This document shows, piece by piece, positions 26,510-35,436 of a stretch of DNA of 64,000 nucleotides (position 1 is its first letter; each line of letters starts with the position of its first letter). The DNA lies in assembly GCA_963775875.1 (NCBI GenBank), contig CAVZKP010000017.1:1-64000 (forward strand). The letters are read 5' to 3'. Position numbers and translations under genes: made by a program. This DNA comes from AP-15 sp963775875. Lineage in GTDB: Bacteria > Pseudomonadota > Alphaproteobacteria > ATCC43930 > CGMCC-115725. The notes beneath the pieces are model-generated. The model made no database searches. It had not been told where the DNA came from and saw only the letters and a program-made list of their open reading frames with translations.

Positions 26510-28210
26510 ATGAGCGCAGCGGAAATGCCTGGCGAGATGACCGACGGCTTTCACCTGGTGGTGGAGGCGCTGAAGCTGAACGGGGTGGATACGATCTTTG
26601 GGGTGGCGGGGATCCCGATCACCGATTTGTTGCGCCTGGCGCAGAATGAGGGGATCCGCTATCTCGGCTTCCGCCATGAGCAGTCGGCCGGGAATGCGGC
26701 GGCGATCGCCGGCTATCTGACCCAGAAGCCGGGCATCTGCATGACGGTCTCGGCGCCCGGTTTCCTCAACGGGCTGGTGGCGCTGGCCAACGCCACCACC
26801 AACTGCTTCCCGATGATCATGATCAGCGGGTCGAGCGACCGGGCGATCGTCGATCTCGAACAGGGCGATTACGAGGAGATGGACCAGCTCGCCGCGGCGC
26901 GGCCCTATGCCAAGGCGGCCTACCGGGTCAACCGCCCGCAGGATATCGGCATCGGCATCGCGCGGGCGATCCGCGCCGCCTCCTCGGGGCGGCCGGGCGG
27001 CGTCTATCTCGATCTGACCGCCGAAGTGCTGGGCTCGGCGCTCGATCTGGAGACGGCGCGGAAGTCGCTGGTCAAGGTCGTCGATCCGGCGCCGCCATCG
27101 CCGCCGGCGCCGCAATCGGTGATGCGCGCCCTCGAATTGCTGGCCAACGCCCAGCGCCCGCTGGCGATCCTCGGCAAGGGCGCGGCCTATGCGCGGGCCG
27201 ACGCCGAGATCCGCTCGTTTCTCGAGACGACGGGCATGCCGTTCCTGCCGATGTCGATGGCCAAGGGGCTGTTGCCCGACGAGCATCCGCAATCGGCCGC
27301 CGCCGCCCGCTCCTATGCGATCGGCAACGCCGATGTGGTGATCTTGGCCGGGGCGCGGCTGAACTGGCTGTTGTCGCACGGCCGGGCGCCGTTGTGGTCC
27401 CCGAACACCCAATTTGTCCAGATCGACATCTCGCCGACCGAGTTCGACAGCAACCGGGCGATCGCGGCGCCGGTCGTCGGCGACATCAAATCGGTGTTCG
27501 CCGCGTTCAACGCCGCGCTGAAGCCGGGACAGATCCGGCGCCAGGCGGCCTGGGCCGACGAGATCGGCAAGCGCAAACAGCAGAATGTCGAGCGCATGGC
27601 GGCGCGGCTCAACGCCGATCCGAGCCCGATGAATTTTTCCTCCGCCTTGCGCGCCGTGCGCAACGCGCTCGCCACCCAGCCGGATGTCTATATCGTCAAC
27701 GAAGGCGCCAACACGCTCGATTTTGGCCGCAACATCATCGACATGGACAAGCCGCGCCACCGCCTCGACAGCGGCACCTGGGGGGTCATGGGCATCGGCA
27801 TGGGCTATGCCGTCGGCGCCGCGGCGGTGACCGGCAAGCCGGTGGTCGCGATCGAGGGCGACAGCGCCTTTGGTTTCAGCGGCATGGAGATCGAGACGAT
27901 CTGCCGCTACGAACTGCCGGTGACGACGGTCATCTTCAACAATAACGGGGTCTATCGCGGCGATCCGGCCGACCGGCCCTATTCGCCGACCGGCCTGCTG
28001 CGCGACGCGCGCTACGAGAAAATCATCGAGGCGTTCGGCGGGCGCGGCTATCACTGCACCGACACGCCGAGCCTTACCAAGGCGCTGAGCGAGGCGCTCG
28101 CCTCGGGCAAGCCGGCGCTGATCAACGCGGTCATCGACCCGACCGCCGGCACCGAAAGCGGCCACATCCAGAGCCTCAATCCGAGGAGCGCCGCCGCCCC
28201 CAAGACATGA
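26510..28210 (+). CDS. oxc: oxalyl-CoA decarboxylase
   Basis: A TPP enzyme of about 566 residues that decarboxylates oxalyl-CoA to formyl-CoA and CO2. The match to the known family is strong: VDTIFGVAGIPITDLLRLAQ, GFRHEQSAGNAAAIAGYLTQ (catalytic Glu), LANATTNCFPMIMISGSS, DLEQGDYEEMDQL, the TPP motif EGDSAFGFSGMEIETICRYE followed by FNNNG, and the C-terminal TAGTESGHI. ATG 26510 is chosen; 26525 and 26537 are close alternatives. No formyl-CoA transferase (frc) is present in the window. The stop overlaps the start of chrA. Confidence 0.92.
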   Translation: MSAAEMPGEMTDGFHLVVEALKLNGVDTIFGVAGIPITDLLRLAQNEGIRYLGFRHEQSAGNAAAIAGYLTQKPGICMTVSAPGFLNGLVALANATTNCFPMIMISGSSDRAIVDLEQGDYEEMDQLAAARPYAKAAYRVNRPQDIGIGIARAIRAASSGRPGGVYLDLTAEVLGSALDLETARKSLVKVVDPAPPSPPAPQSVMRALELLANAQRPLAILGKGAAYARADAEIRSFLETTGMPFLPMSMAKGLLPDEHPQSAAAARSYAIGNADVVILAGARLNWLLSHGRAPLWSPNTQFVQIDISPTEFDSNRAIAAPVVGDIKSVFAAFNAALKPGQIRRQAAWADEIGKRKQQNVERMAARLNADPSPMNFSSALRAVRNALATQPDVYIVNEGANTLDFGRNIIDMDKPRHRLDSGTWGVMGIGMGYAVGAAAVTGKPVVAIEGDSAFGFSGMEIETICRYELPVTTVIFNNNGVYRGDPADRPYSPTGLLRDARYEKIIEAFGGRGYHCTDTPSLTKALSEALASGKPALINAVIDPTAGTESGHIQSLNPRSAAAPKT

Positions 28211-29475
28211 AACGCGGCGCAGCAGGGCTGGGGCCGGCGATGAGCGCCGCAGCGAGCGAGACGATCGCGCAGCGGCCGCGCGGTTCGGCCTTCGAGGTGC
28301 TGCGCATCTTTTTCCGGCTGGGGCTGACCTCGTTCGGCGGGCCGGTGGCGCATCTCGGCTATTACCGGGCCGAGTTCGTCCAGCGCCGCCGCTGGCTCGA
28401 CGAGCCGGTCTTCGCCGACATCGTCGCGCTGTGCCAGTTCCTGCCCGGTCCGGCGAGCAGCCAGACCGCGATCACCATCGGCATCCTGCGCGCCGGCCTG
28501 CCCGGAGGGCTCGCCGCCTGGCTCGGCTTCACCGCGCCGTCGGCGGCGGCGATGATCCTGTTCGGCTATGGCGTGACCGCGTTTGGCGACCTCGCGCACG
28601 CCGCCTGGCTGCACGGGCTCAAGATCGTCGCCGTCGCCGTCGTCGCCCAGGCGGTGTGGGGGATGGCGCGCAATTTGTGCCCCGATCGCGAGCGCGCCAC
28701 GATCGCGGTCGGCGCCGCCATCCTGGCCTTGGCGGCGCCGTCATCGCCGGGTCAGATCGGCGCCATCGCCGCCGGCGGCGCGATCGGCTGGATCTTTTTG
28801 CGCAGCGCTCCGCCGCCGGGCGAGTACCCGCCGCTGGCGATTCGCCTGCCGCGGGCCCTGTCGGTCGCCGCTGCCGCCGCTTTCGTCGCGCTGCTGGTCG
28901 GTCTGCCGGTGCTCGCCGCGGCGGCGCATTCGCACGCGCTGGCGCTGTTCGCGGCGTTCTACCGTTCGGGTGCGCTGGTCTTTGGCGGCGGCCATGTGGT
29001 GCTGCCCTTGCTGCAAGCCGCCGTGGTGCCGCCCGGATGGGTCGGCAACGACGCGTTTCTCGCCGGCTATGGCGCGGCGCAGGCGGTGCCCGGGCCGCTA
29101 TTCACCTTCGCCGCCTATCTCGGCACGGTGATGGGTCAGGCACCGCATGGCTGGTTCGGCGGAATAATCTGTCTGGTCGCCATTTTCCTGCCGTCTTTTC
29201 TGCTGCTGATTGCGGCATTGCCGTTCTGGGACGGGTTGCGCCATCGCTCGGCGGTGCGCTCGGCATTGCGCGGGGTCAATGCCGCGGTGGTCGGGGTATT
29301 GCTGGCGGCGCTCTATCACCCGGTATGGACCAGCGCGATTCTGGCGCCGGCGGATTTCGCCATCGCCATCGCGGCGTTCCTGATGCTGGCGTGGTGGGCG
29401 GCGCCGCCCTGGCTGGTGGTGATCTTGGGCGCGCTGATGGCGACGGCCGTTGCGTGGCTTCCCGGATCGGGGTAA
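28207..29475 (+). CDS. chrA: chromate transporter, CHR family (long form)
   Basis: A 422-residue fused two-domain CHR-family membrane protein. Domain 1 has LGLTSFGGPVAHLGYYRAEF and ALCQFLPGPASSQTAI. Domain 2 has GALVFGGGHVVLPLLQAAVV and GYGAAQAVPGPLFTFAAYLG. The two halves are related, as in all long-form ChrA proteins. Family members export chromate or act as anion transporters. The start overlaps the oxc stop (ATGA), so the two genes are translationally coupled. That pairing is odd and hints at an anion such as oxalate or sulfate, which is inference. Confidence 0.88.
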   Translation: MKRGAAGLGPAMSAAASETIAQRPRGSAFEVLRIFFRLGLTSFGGPVAHLGYYRAEFVQRRRWLDEPVFADIVALCQFLPGPASSQTAITIGILRAGLPGGLAAWLGFTAPSAAAMILFGYGVTAFGDLAHAAWLHGLKIVAVAVVAQAVWGMARNLCPDRERATIAVGAAILALAAPSSPGQIGAIAAGGAIGWIFLRSAPPPGEYPPLAIRLPRALSVAAAAAFVALLVGLPVLAAAAHSHALALFAAFYRSGALVFGGGHVVLPLLQAAVVPPGWVGNDAFLAGYGAAQAVPGPLFTFAAYLGTVMGQAPHGWFGGIICLVAIFLPSFLLLIAALPFWDGLRHRSAVRSALRGVNAAVVGVLLAALYHPVWTSAILAPADFAIAIAAFLMLAWWAAPPWLVVILGALMATAVAWLPGSG

Positions 29476-29489
29476 GCGACGAGGGCAAT

Positions 29490-30311
29490 ATGCCGGCACC
29501 GGGGGGTAGGCGGCTGATGGCGAGGGGATTTCTGCTTCTGTGGGTTCTGCTGATCGGCAGCGCGGCCGCGCATGCCGCGCCGTCGCAGAGCGTCTATCTC
29601 GAAGACCTGACCTGGCCCGAATTGCGCGCGGACATCGCCGCGGGCAAGACCACGATCCTGGTGCCGATCGGCGGAACCGAGCAGAACGGCCCGCAAATGG
29701 CGCTCGGCAAGCACAATGTGCGGGTGCATGTGCTGTCGGCGAAGATCGCCCACGCGCTCGGCAATGCGCTGGTGGCCCCGGTCATCGCCTATGTGCCCGA
29801 AGGCGACATCGACCATCCGCAAGGGCATCTGAAGTTTCCCGGCACGATCACCATCCCGGTCGCCGCGTTCGAGCAGACCCTCGAATATGCGGCCAGGAGC
29901 TTCCGCCTCGCCGGCTTCCGCGACATCGTCTTTCTGGGCGATCACGGCGGCTATCAGAAAGCCGACGAGGCGGTGGCGCAGCGTCTCGACCGGGAATGGG
30001 CGGCGACCCCGGTCCGCGCCTGGGCGCTGAGCGAATACTACCGCGCCAGCGAGATCGAGTTCGGCCAGTTGCTGAAGAGCAGAGGCTATAGCGAGGCCGA
30101 GATCGGGAGCCATGCCGGGCTGCTCGACACCTCGCTGATGATGGCGACCGATCCGAGCCTGGTGCGCGCCGACCTGCTGGGCGAGACCAAGCCCGGCGAC
30201 GGCGTCCACGGCGACCCCAGTCATTCGAGCGCGGCACTCGGCCAGCTCGGCGTCGATCTGATCGTGTCGCGAACCGTCGCCGCGATCAGAAACGACCTCG
30301 CCCACCGGTGA
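29490..30311 (+). CDS. exported creatininase-family amidohydrolase
   Basis: A creatininase/MftE-type metal hydrolase of about 270 residues. VPIGGTEQNGPQMALGKHN carries the family Glu and His metal ligands, and FLGDHGGYQKADEAVAQRLD the second metal site. DPSLVRADL and DGVHGDPSHSS are also typical. The N-terminus is a signal peptide (GFLLLWVLLIGSAAAHA), unusual for this mostly cytoplasmic family. ATG 29490 has GAGGG upstream; ATG 29517 is an equally possible start. Same strand as chrA and the propeller gene. Confidence 0.82.
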   Translation: MPAPGGRRLMARGFLLLWVLLIGSAAAHAAPSQSVYLEDLTWPELRADIAAGKTTILVPIGGTEQNGPQMALGKHNVRVHVLSAKIAHALGNALVAPVIAYVPEGDIDHPQGHLKFPGTITIPVAAFEQTLEYAARSFRLAGFRDIVFLGDHGGYQKADEAVAQRLDREWAATPVRAWALSEYYRASEIEFGQLLKSRGYSEAEIGSHAGLLDTSLMMATDPSLVRADLLGETKPGDGVHGDPSHSSAALGQLGVDLIVSRTVAAIRNDLAHR

Positions 30312-30373
30312 AGCGAGCCGCCCGCGCGGCGACCACCGCCACCCGCTTCGGCACCCCTTATTCGGAGGTTTCC

Positions 30374-31705
30374 TTGCACCAGCAGATTCGCCGCTGGTTC
30401 CGCATCGTCCTGTGGATCGGCCCGCTGCTGGCCCTCGGCGCCGGGGTGTGCCGGTTGCCGATCTGGCCCGCGACCGGTCCGCAGGACGGGTTCGCGGCCC
30501 TATGCTCGGCCGCCGCGGCGCTGGTGCGGGTGGCGCAGTCCGCGGTGGCGGCGCCGGCCGTGCCGAGCCCGGCTCCAGCCCCGGCCGCGACCCCGCCGGG
30601 CCCGGCCCCGGCGCCCGCTCCGGCGGCGATCCAAACCGTGCCGGGCATGCCGCCGGTGCTGAACCCGGCCAACCTCTACAGCGCGGCCGGGCCCGGCATG
30701 CTGAGCCCGGCGGTAGCCGGGGATTTGTCCCGCGTCTATGTGCCCAATCTGCGGTCGGACGATGTCTATGTGATCGATCCGGCGACCCGCAAGGTGGTCG
30801 ACCGCTTCCCGGTCGGCGTCCTGCCGCAGCACGTGGTGCCATCCTGGGACCTGCAGACCCTGTGGGTGGCGAATAACGGCCGCCGCCGCTCCGATGGCAG
30901 CGTCACCCCGATCGACCCGAGAACCGGCAAGCCCGGCCGCAGCATCCCGGTCGCCGATCCGTACAACATGTATTTCACCCCCGACGGAAAATCGGCGATC
31001 GTCGTCGCCGAGCGATTGAAGCGGCTCGATTTCCGCGATCCGCATACGATGCAGCTCGAACAGTCGCTGCCGACGCCGGGCTGCTCCGGGGTCAACCACG
31101 CCGATTTCTCGATCGACGGGCGCTATGCGATCTTCACCTGCGAGTTCCGCGGCGGCGGCCTGGTCAAAATCGACATGGTCAACCGCACGGTGGTCGGCTA
31201 TCTGAAGCTCGACGCCCGCGGCATGCCCCAGGACATCCGCATCTCGCCCGACGGCAAGCTGTTCTATATCGCCGACATGCTGGCCGACGGGGTGTTTCTG
31301 GTCGATGGCGACAGCTTTACCAAGGTCGGTTTCATCCACACCGGGATCGGCACCCACGGCCTCTATCCGAGCCGCGACGGCACCAGGCTCTATGTCTCCA
31401 ACCGCGGCTCGCACAAGATCCACGGCCCGCCGCATGGCCCGGGCAGCATCAGCGTGATCGATTTCGCCACCCGTTCGGTGGTCGCGAACTGGCCGATCCC
31501 CGGCGGCGGCAGCCCCGATATGGGCAATGTCAGCGCCGACGGCAAACAGCTGTGGCTGTCCGGGCGCTACGACAACGTCGCCTATGACATCGACACCACG
31601 ACCGGCGCGGTCAGCGAAACCCCGGTCGGCAAGGAGCCGCACGGCCTGACCGTCTGGCCGCAACCCGGCCGCTACTCCTTCGGCCACACCGGAAACATGC
31701 GCTAA
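30374..31705 (+). CDS. exported YncE-like beta-propeller protein
   Basis: About 443 residues from TTG 30374, chosen because GGAGG (30364-30368) is five bases upstream and a signal-anchor follows (FRIVLWIGPLLALGAGVCRL). A GTG at 30308 overlapping the previous stop is the alternative. A Pro/Ala linker (about residues 55-85) leads to a seven-bladed YVTN/YncE-type propeller with repeated units such as RVYVPNLRSDDVYVIDPATR and RLYVSNRGSHKIHGPPHGPG. Family members are periplasmic and often linked to metal or quinoprotein systems. Function unknown. Confidence 0.78.
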   Translation: MHQQIRRWFRIVLWIGPLLALGAGVCRLPIWPATGPQDGFAALCSAAAALVRVAQSAVAAPAVPSPAPAPAATPPGPAPAPAPAAIQTVPGMPPVLNPANLYSAAGPGMLSPAVAGDLSRVYVPNLRSDDVYVIDPATRKVVDRFPVGVLPQHVVPSWDLQTLWVANNGRRRSDGSVTPIDPRTGKPGRSIPVADPYNMYFTPDGKSAIVVAERLKRLDFRDPHTMQLEQSLPTPGCSGVNHADFSIDGRYAIFTCEFRGGGLVKIDMVNRTVVGYLKLDARGMPQDIRISPDGKLFYIADMLADGVFLVDGDSFTKVGFIHTGIGTHGLYPSRDGTRLYVSNRGSHKIHGPPHGPGSISVIDFATRSVVANWPIPGGGSPDMGNVSADGKQLWLSGRYDNVAYDIDTTTGAVSETPVGKEPHGLTVWPQPGRYSFGHTGNMR

Positions 31706-32048
31706 CGGCGCGACGCAAACGCTTGGGACCGTGTCCAGGCGACAACGGAGATCCGCTCTCGGATAGGGCGAGCGAGGCGGCCGTGGTCGAACTGGCGATC
31801 GAGCAACCGGGCCTGAGGGCAATCTGGGTCACCGAGGTCGCCGCCGATTGCCGGCGCCTCTGTCTCGGTACCAGTTTTAATGCGAGATACCTCAAGATCC
31901 GAATGCACAGCCACAGGTTGGATGGGTAACGATTTTTGACGAATAAACAGACATGCGCCAGCAGGAGTTACCGAGGCAATCGGCGAGGGGGGTATTGCTG
32001 AGGTCGGGTAGAATGCACACCGGGTGGGGCGCTTCGTGCGGAACCGGC
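31706..32048. other. 343-bp gap, no gene recognised
   Basis: Lies between the stop of the propeller gene and the stop of the minus-strand methyltransferase. Short open frames exist on both strands but show no recognisable family, ribosome site or clear codon bias. No strong hairpin noted. Confidence 0.5.
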
Positions 32049-33095
32049 CTATGCCACCGCCGCGCCGCGCCGCGCCCAGTAGGCGCCGCCGCCGGTGCCC
32101 GCCTCATGGAACAGGTCCGCCCGTTCCCAGAGCGGTGACAGCAGCTCATGCAGCCGAGGCTGCGTCATCACCCAATGCACCGGCAGCAGCACCTGGTCGC
32201 CGCCATTGCCGCCGAGCAGGTAGGTCATCAGCAGGTACTGCTCGCTATAGAAGCGCCCATTCCAGTCGGGCGGATAGTCGCGCGGCAGGAAGATGTCGTG
32301 GACGCCGTAGATCACGCCGGGCGGCAAAACCGGCATCACCTCGGCGAAGAACACGGTGACGTCCGAGCCGGGGAAGCTGCGGTGACTGTTGTCGATGAAA
32401 AGCATGTCGTCGGCGGCGAGGCCGGCCCAGAACGCCGCCGGCATGTCCTCCATCCGCTGCACCACGGTCTCGTCGCACAGCTCAGCCACGGCGTTGTGGG
32501 GATGCGGATCGATCGAGACGATCCGCGTCGACAGGCCGAGATCCGCTACCGCCTGACGTGCGAACCGCGTGGAAATGCCCGACCCCACCTCGACATAGCG
32601 ACGGGGCCGCTGCTCCGCGATCAGGCCGTAGAGCGCGGCGCCGTCGAAGGGCGGAAACCAGTCGTTCTGCCAGTACGGGCGGAGTGGCCCATCCTGGTGG
32701 CGCGGGATGTGCGCCAGCGCCTCGGCGTGGCAGGCGATGCCGGCGATGGTCGCCGCGATAGCGGGCTCGTATCGGCGGAACAGCGCCTCCACCTGACGGC
32801 CGCCGGCGGCGATTTCGATGGGGCGGGCGGCGGGAAAATAGGCGTAGTCGGTGATGAAGAGCCGGTTCTCGTCGCGCGCTTGGCGCAACCCGGCCGTGTC
32901 CTGCTCCAGCGCCTGGCGGGCGGTGCGCTCGGCTTCAAGCTCGGCGGTGTGATGCTGCCGCGCCGCGGCCGCCTGCTCCTCCAGCATGCGCAGCGTGGCG
33001 CGCTCGGCTTCGAGCTCCGCCAGCAGGCGGTCGCGGTGATCGACGAGGCGCCGGATGGAGGGTACCTGCAGCGCGGCGGATCGGAGCAGGGGCAT
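32049..33095 (-). CDS. class I SAM methyltransferase with coiled-coil N-terminus
   Basis: About 348 residues from ATG 33095. Residues 20-75 are a heptad-like Glu/Ala/Arg region (LLAELEAERATLRMLEEQAA) predicted as coiled coil. The C-terminal half is a Methyltransf_24-like domain: YVEVGSGISTRFARQAV (motif I), RIVSIDPHPHNAV and DDMLFIDNSHRSFPGSDV. The block GVIYGVHDIFLPRDYP follows. Such proteins occur near glycan clusters. The open frame upstream of 33095 is not conserved. The substrate is unknown. Confidence 0.75.
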   Translation of the reverse strand: MPLLRSAALQVPSIRRLVDHRDRLLAELEAERATLRMLEEQAAAARQHHTAELEAERTARQALEQDTAGLRQARDENRLFITDYAYFPAARPIEIAAGGRQVEALFRRYEPAIAATIAGIACHAEALAHIPRHQDGPLRPYWQNDWFPPFDGAALYGLIAEQRPRRYVEVGSGISTRFARQAVADLGLSTRIVSIDPHPHNAVAELCDETVVQRMEDMPAAFWAGLAADDMLFIDNSHRSFPGSDVTVFFAEVMPVLPPGVIYGVHDIFLPRDYPPDWNGRFYSEQYLLMTYLLGGNGGDQVLLPVHWVMTQPRLHELLSPLWERADLFHEAGTGGGAYWARRGAAVA

Positions 33096-33278
33096 GGCGA
33101 TGTCCTCGGTGCCGATGTGGGAGCGTAGCGAGGGGCTATCGGAAGTGGGCTGGTGCGATTGTAGCCTGCATGCCGCGCAACAATCAAAGGGAGGACTGAG
33201 CGACAATCGAGCCACATTCGCCAGATTCCCGGCAGTTTTGAGATCAGGGTCACCCCCTTGACCGGCTCGGACAGCGGC

Positions 33279-33300
33279 AAATTACCTTCGTCGGTAATTT
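33279..33300. terminator. AT-rich hairpin at the 3' end of the toxin-like gene
   Basis: AAATTACC (33279-33286) and GGTAATTT (33293-33300) form an 8-bp stem that overlaps the stop codon of the minus-strand gene. There is no T-run after it, so termination is only suggested. Confidence 0.35.
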
Positions 33301-34559
33301 ACCATTTGCTAAGATCCGATCGCTCTTTGGCCATCTTGACCAACCCAAAGCATCTCTCTGGAATGACGATTTCCCCTCCGCCACCCATCACATAGTAGCA
33401 TGGCTGATCTGCGGGTTCTTCAAACTCTTCTACATACTGTTTTTCCAACTGATCTACATCATCGATACCACCAGACCCGCGCCGCTCTGCCGTGTTTTTA
33501 ATATAAACTGCAACAATACATTCCCCGTAATCTAAGTCTACCACCAATTTTGTACCAATAGGCGTTAGATAGAAACCTCGACCTTTTCCCAACCCGTGAC
33601 CTGAACCAACCTGATCTGTGGCCGGGCCATTTTGGACCAGAGAGGCGGCCCTCTCGTTGGTTGTTTCATGCACGCCGAGTAGCTTGTAGCCTTTGTAGCC
33701 TCGTGGGAAATTCGCCGCTTCAAAAGCCGCGATCGCTCTCACCCTAATTACCCGAAACTCCTCCGGAGATATTGTATTGATCGGAGGTGCTTCGTCTCCA
33801 TCGGAACTGTCGCTTCCGTAACCACCATCGTCATTGTTAAGAAACCAATCTGCCCTCTGCACCACCGAGGCCCGCAGCTGAGCGGTGTTCGGCCGAGGCA
33901 TCGGACTATTCGTGGACCTCCACTGCCGTTGGACGGCGCTCGATTGCCCCGGTGCCGCGCTCGCTGGCGCGCCTCGGAGCGGCGCCAGGGGCGGAGGCGG
34001 TGTGTCGCGTCGCCCGCGCATCTGAACCGGCGCGGCTGGTCCGCGGAGCGGCGCAAGCGCAGCCGGCGGCAGGCGCCGGCCGCCAGTCGGGGCCGGCGGC
34101 GCTGGTGCGGACGGTCCGCCGCCACGAGCTGAGGGAGCCGGCAGCGGGGCGATCGCGCGACTCGCGCCGCCGGGCTGCGCATGGCCGCGGATCGAGGTTA
34201 GCGGCGGTGGAACATCACGCCCCGTCTTGGCCTGAACAATGGGCGGCCCGGGATGTTGGACCGGGATCGGCGGCGCTGTCCTGCCGACGTGCGCCGGAAC
34301 CCGATGCCCCGTTCGCTGGCATCGTCACCGATGCGACCGATGGCCGGTGGATGGAGGGTGGGGCAATCCCCGGACTTCGCTTTGGTTGCGCGATCAGGGC
34401 CGGAATGGTGGTCGCCGCCGCCGGTCGCAGCCCCGAGACAGCACCGAACCGCGTCGGCGGCGGCGGGGCCGGTCGGGGCGGACCGCTGCCGCTCGCCGGC
34501 TTGGTCTGAACGCCGCCTGGGCCAAACTTGGTCGGCGGCGGAGGATGCCCTCCGCTCAT
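33299..34559 (-). pseudogene. proline-rich effector with ADP-ribosyltransferase-like C-terminus, one frameshift
   Basis: From ATG 34559 the protein starts SGGHPPPPTKFGPGGVQTKP, repeats PPPPTRFG, and carries many short VQ or PK units (IAQPK, IPVQHP, IVQAK, PVQMR, AVQRQ, VVQRAD). One extra base in GGG (plus strand 34300-34302) shifts the frame; the Pro-rich repeat continues in the next frame to the stop at 33299. Corrected length is about 419 residues. The last 150 residues are a different domain: LLGVHETTNERAASLVQNGP, GKGRGFYLTP and GGGEIVIPERCFG, resembling the H-Y-E layout of ADP-ribosyltransferase toxins. Leaders of this style are known from contractile-injection-system cargo. No immunity or injection genes are nearby. 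Confidence 0.6.
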
Positions 34560-34780
34560 CGCGCGCACCGCGCGGCAACCATCGCGACAGAGCCGATCAC
34601 CGCCTTCGCGGCCAGAAGCAGAAAATTGCGCACAGTTCGCAGCCTACCACACGACCTTAATCCGCCATTCCCCGATTTTCCAAATGGTTTGGACCGTGTC
34701 TGGGCCACATAAGCGGGCCGCTCTCGACCATAGCCTGACACGAACCCGTGATTCCTGCCCCAAACCGGGCATGCGCTGCC

Positions 34781-35401
34781 TCATGGCATGGTCGCCGGTG
34801 ACGAGAACGGTTTGGTGGCGTCCGCCAGAAACATGACCAGAACCCTCAGATCGACCGCCCCGCTGCTGGACACTTGCATTGGCGTGCCGGGTCTATGTCC
34901 GGGCATGGAGTGGCCGGCAGCGACCCGGCTCACACCCTGCGGGGTCTGTTGGCTGAGTTCGCCTGTCAGCACGTAAAAGGTTTCGGACCCCGGATGCGAG
35001 TGCACCGGCGTTTTGGCTCCCGGCGGCCCGCCTGCGATGTTGACGCGCAACAGATATTCGGGGGCGGAAATAGGCGGTACGGGGCCGATCTCGGCGACCT
35101 TGCTGCCGCCCGGTGACGACCCGCCCGGCGGTCCCAGCGTGAACAGCCAAACCTTGCCCGCGACTTCGGCAGCGAGCGCGGTTGGGCCTGCGGCGGCCTG
35201 CGCTCCGGCAAGCGTTGGGAAATTGTCGATACGCCAGAACAGCGGCCCGGACGGTAATTGCGAGACTTTCCTCTGGGCTACCGGCGCGATGTCGAATTTC
35301 TGCGCCAGGGCGATGGGTGCCGACAGCAACAAGGCGGGTATCGCAACCACCCATATGAAAAGCGCATGCTTGGAACCGAATGTGGAGCGGATCATCTGCA
35401 T
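34781..35401 (-). CDS. exported cupin-domain protein
   Basis: A 206-residue protein with a clear signal peptide (HALFIWVVAIPALLLSAPIA then LAQ). The cupin core has KTPVHSHPGSETFYVLTGEL (motif 1) and the second motif around SMPGHRPGTPMQVSS, where the usual histidine appears as H in PGHRPG. It starts 36 bp before the copper ATPase stop region, on the same strand and downstream of it. Periplasmic; function unknown, possibly linked to the metal-resistance neighbours. Confidence 0.75.
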   Translation of the reverse strand: MQMIRSTFGSKHALFIWVVAIPALLLSAPIALAQKFDIAPVAQRKVSQLPSGPLFWRIDNFPTLAGAQAAAGPTALAAEVAGKVWLFTLGPPGGSSPGGSKVAEIGPVPPISAPEYLLRVNIAGGPPGAKTPVHSHPGSETFYVLTGELSQQTPQGVSRVAAGHSMPGHRPGTPMQVSSSGAVDLRVLVMFLADATKPFSSPATMP

Positions 35402-35436
35402 TTATCCTCGTGCAAATGCGCACCGCTCGGCGCCGC

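Noticed and set aside
26483..28165. Minus-strand open frame of 560 codons
   Set aside because: Antisense to oxalyl-CoA decarboxylase; no domain.
31723..31929. Small plus-strand open frame in the 31706-32048 gap
   Set aside because: No ribosome site, no family and weak codon bias.
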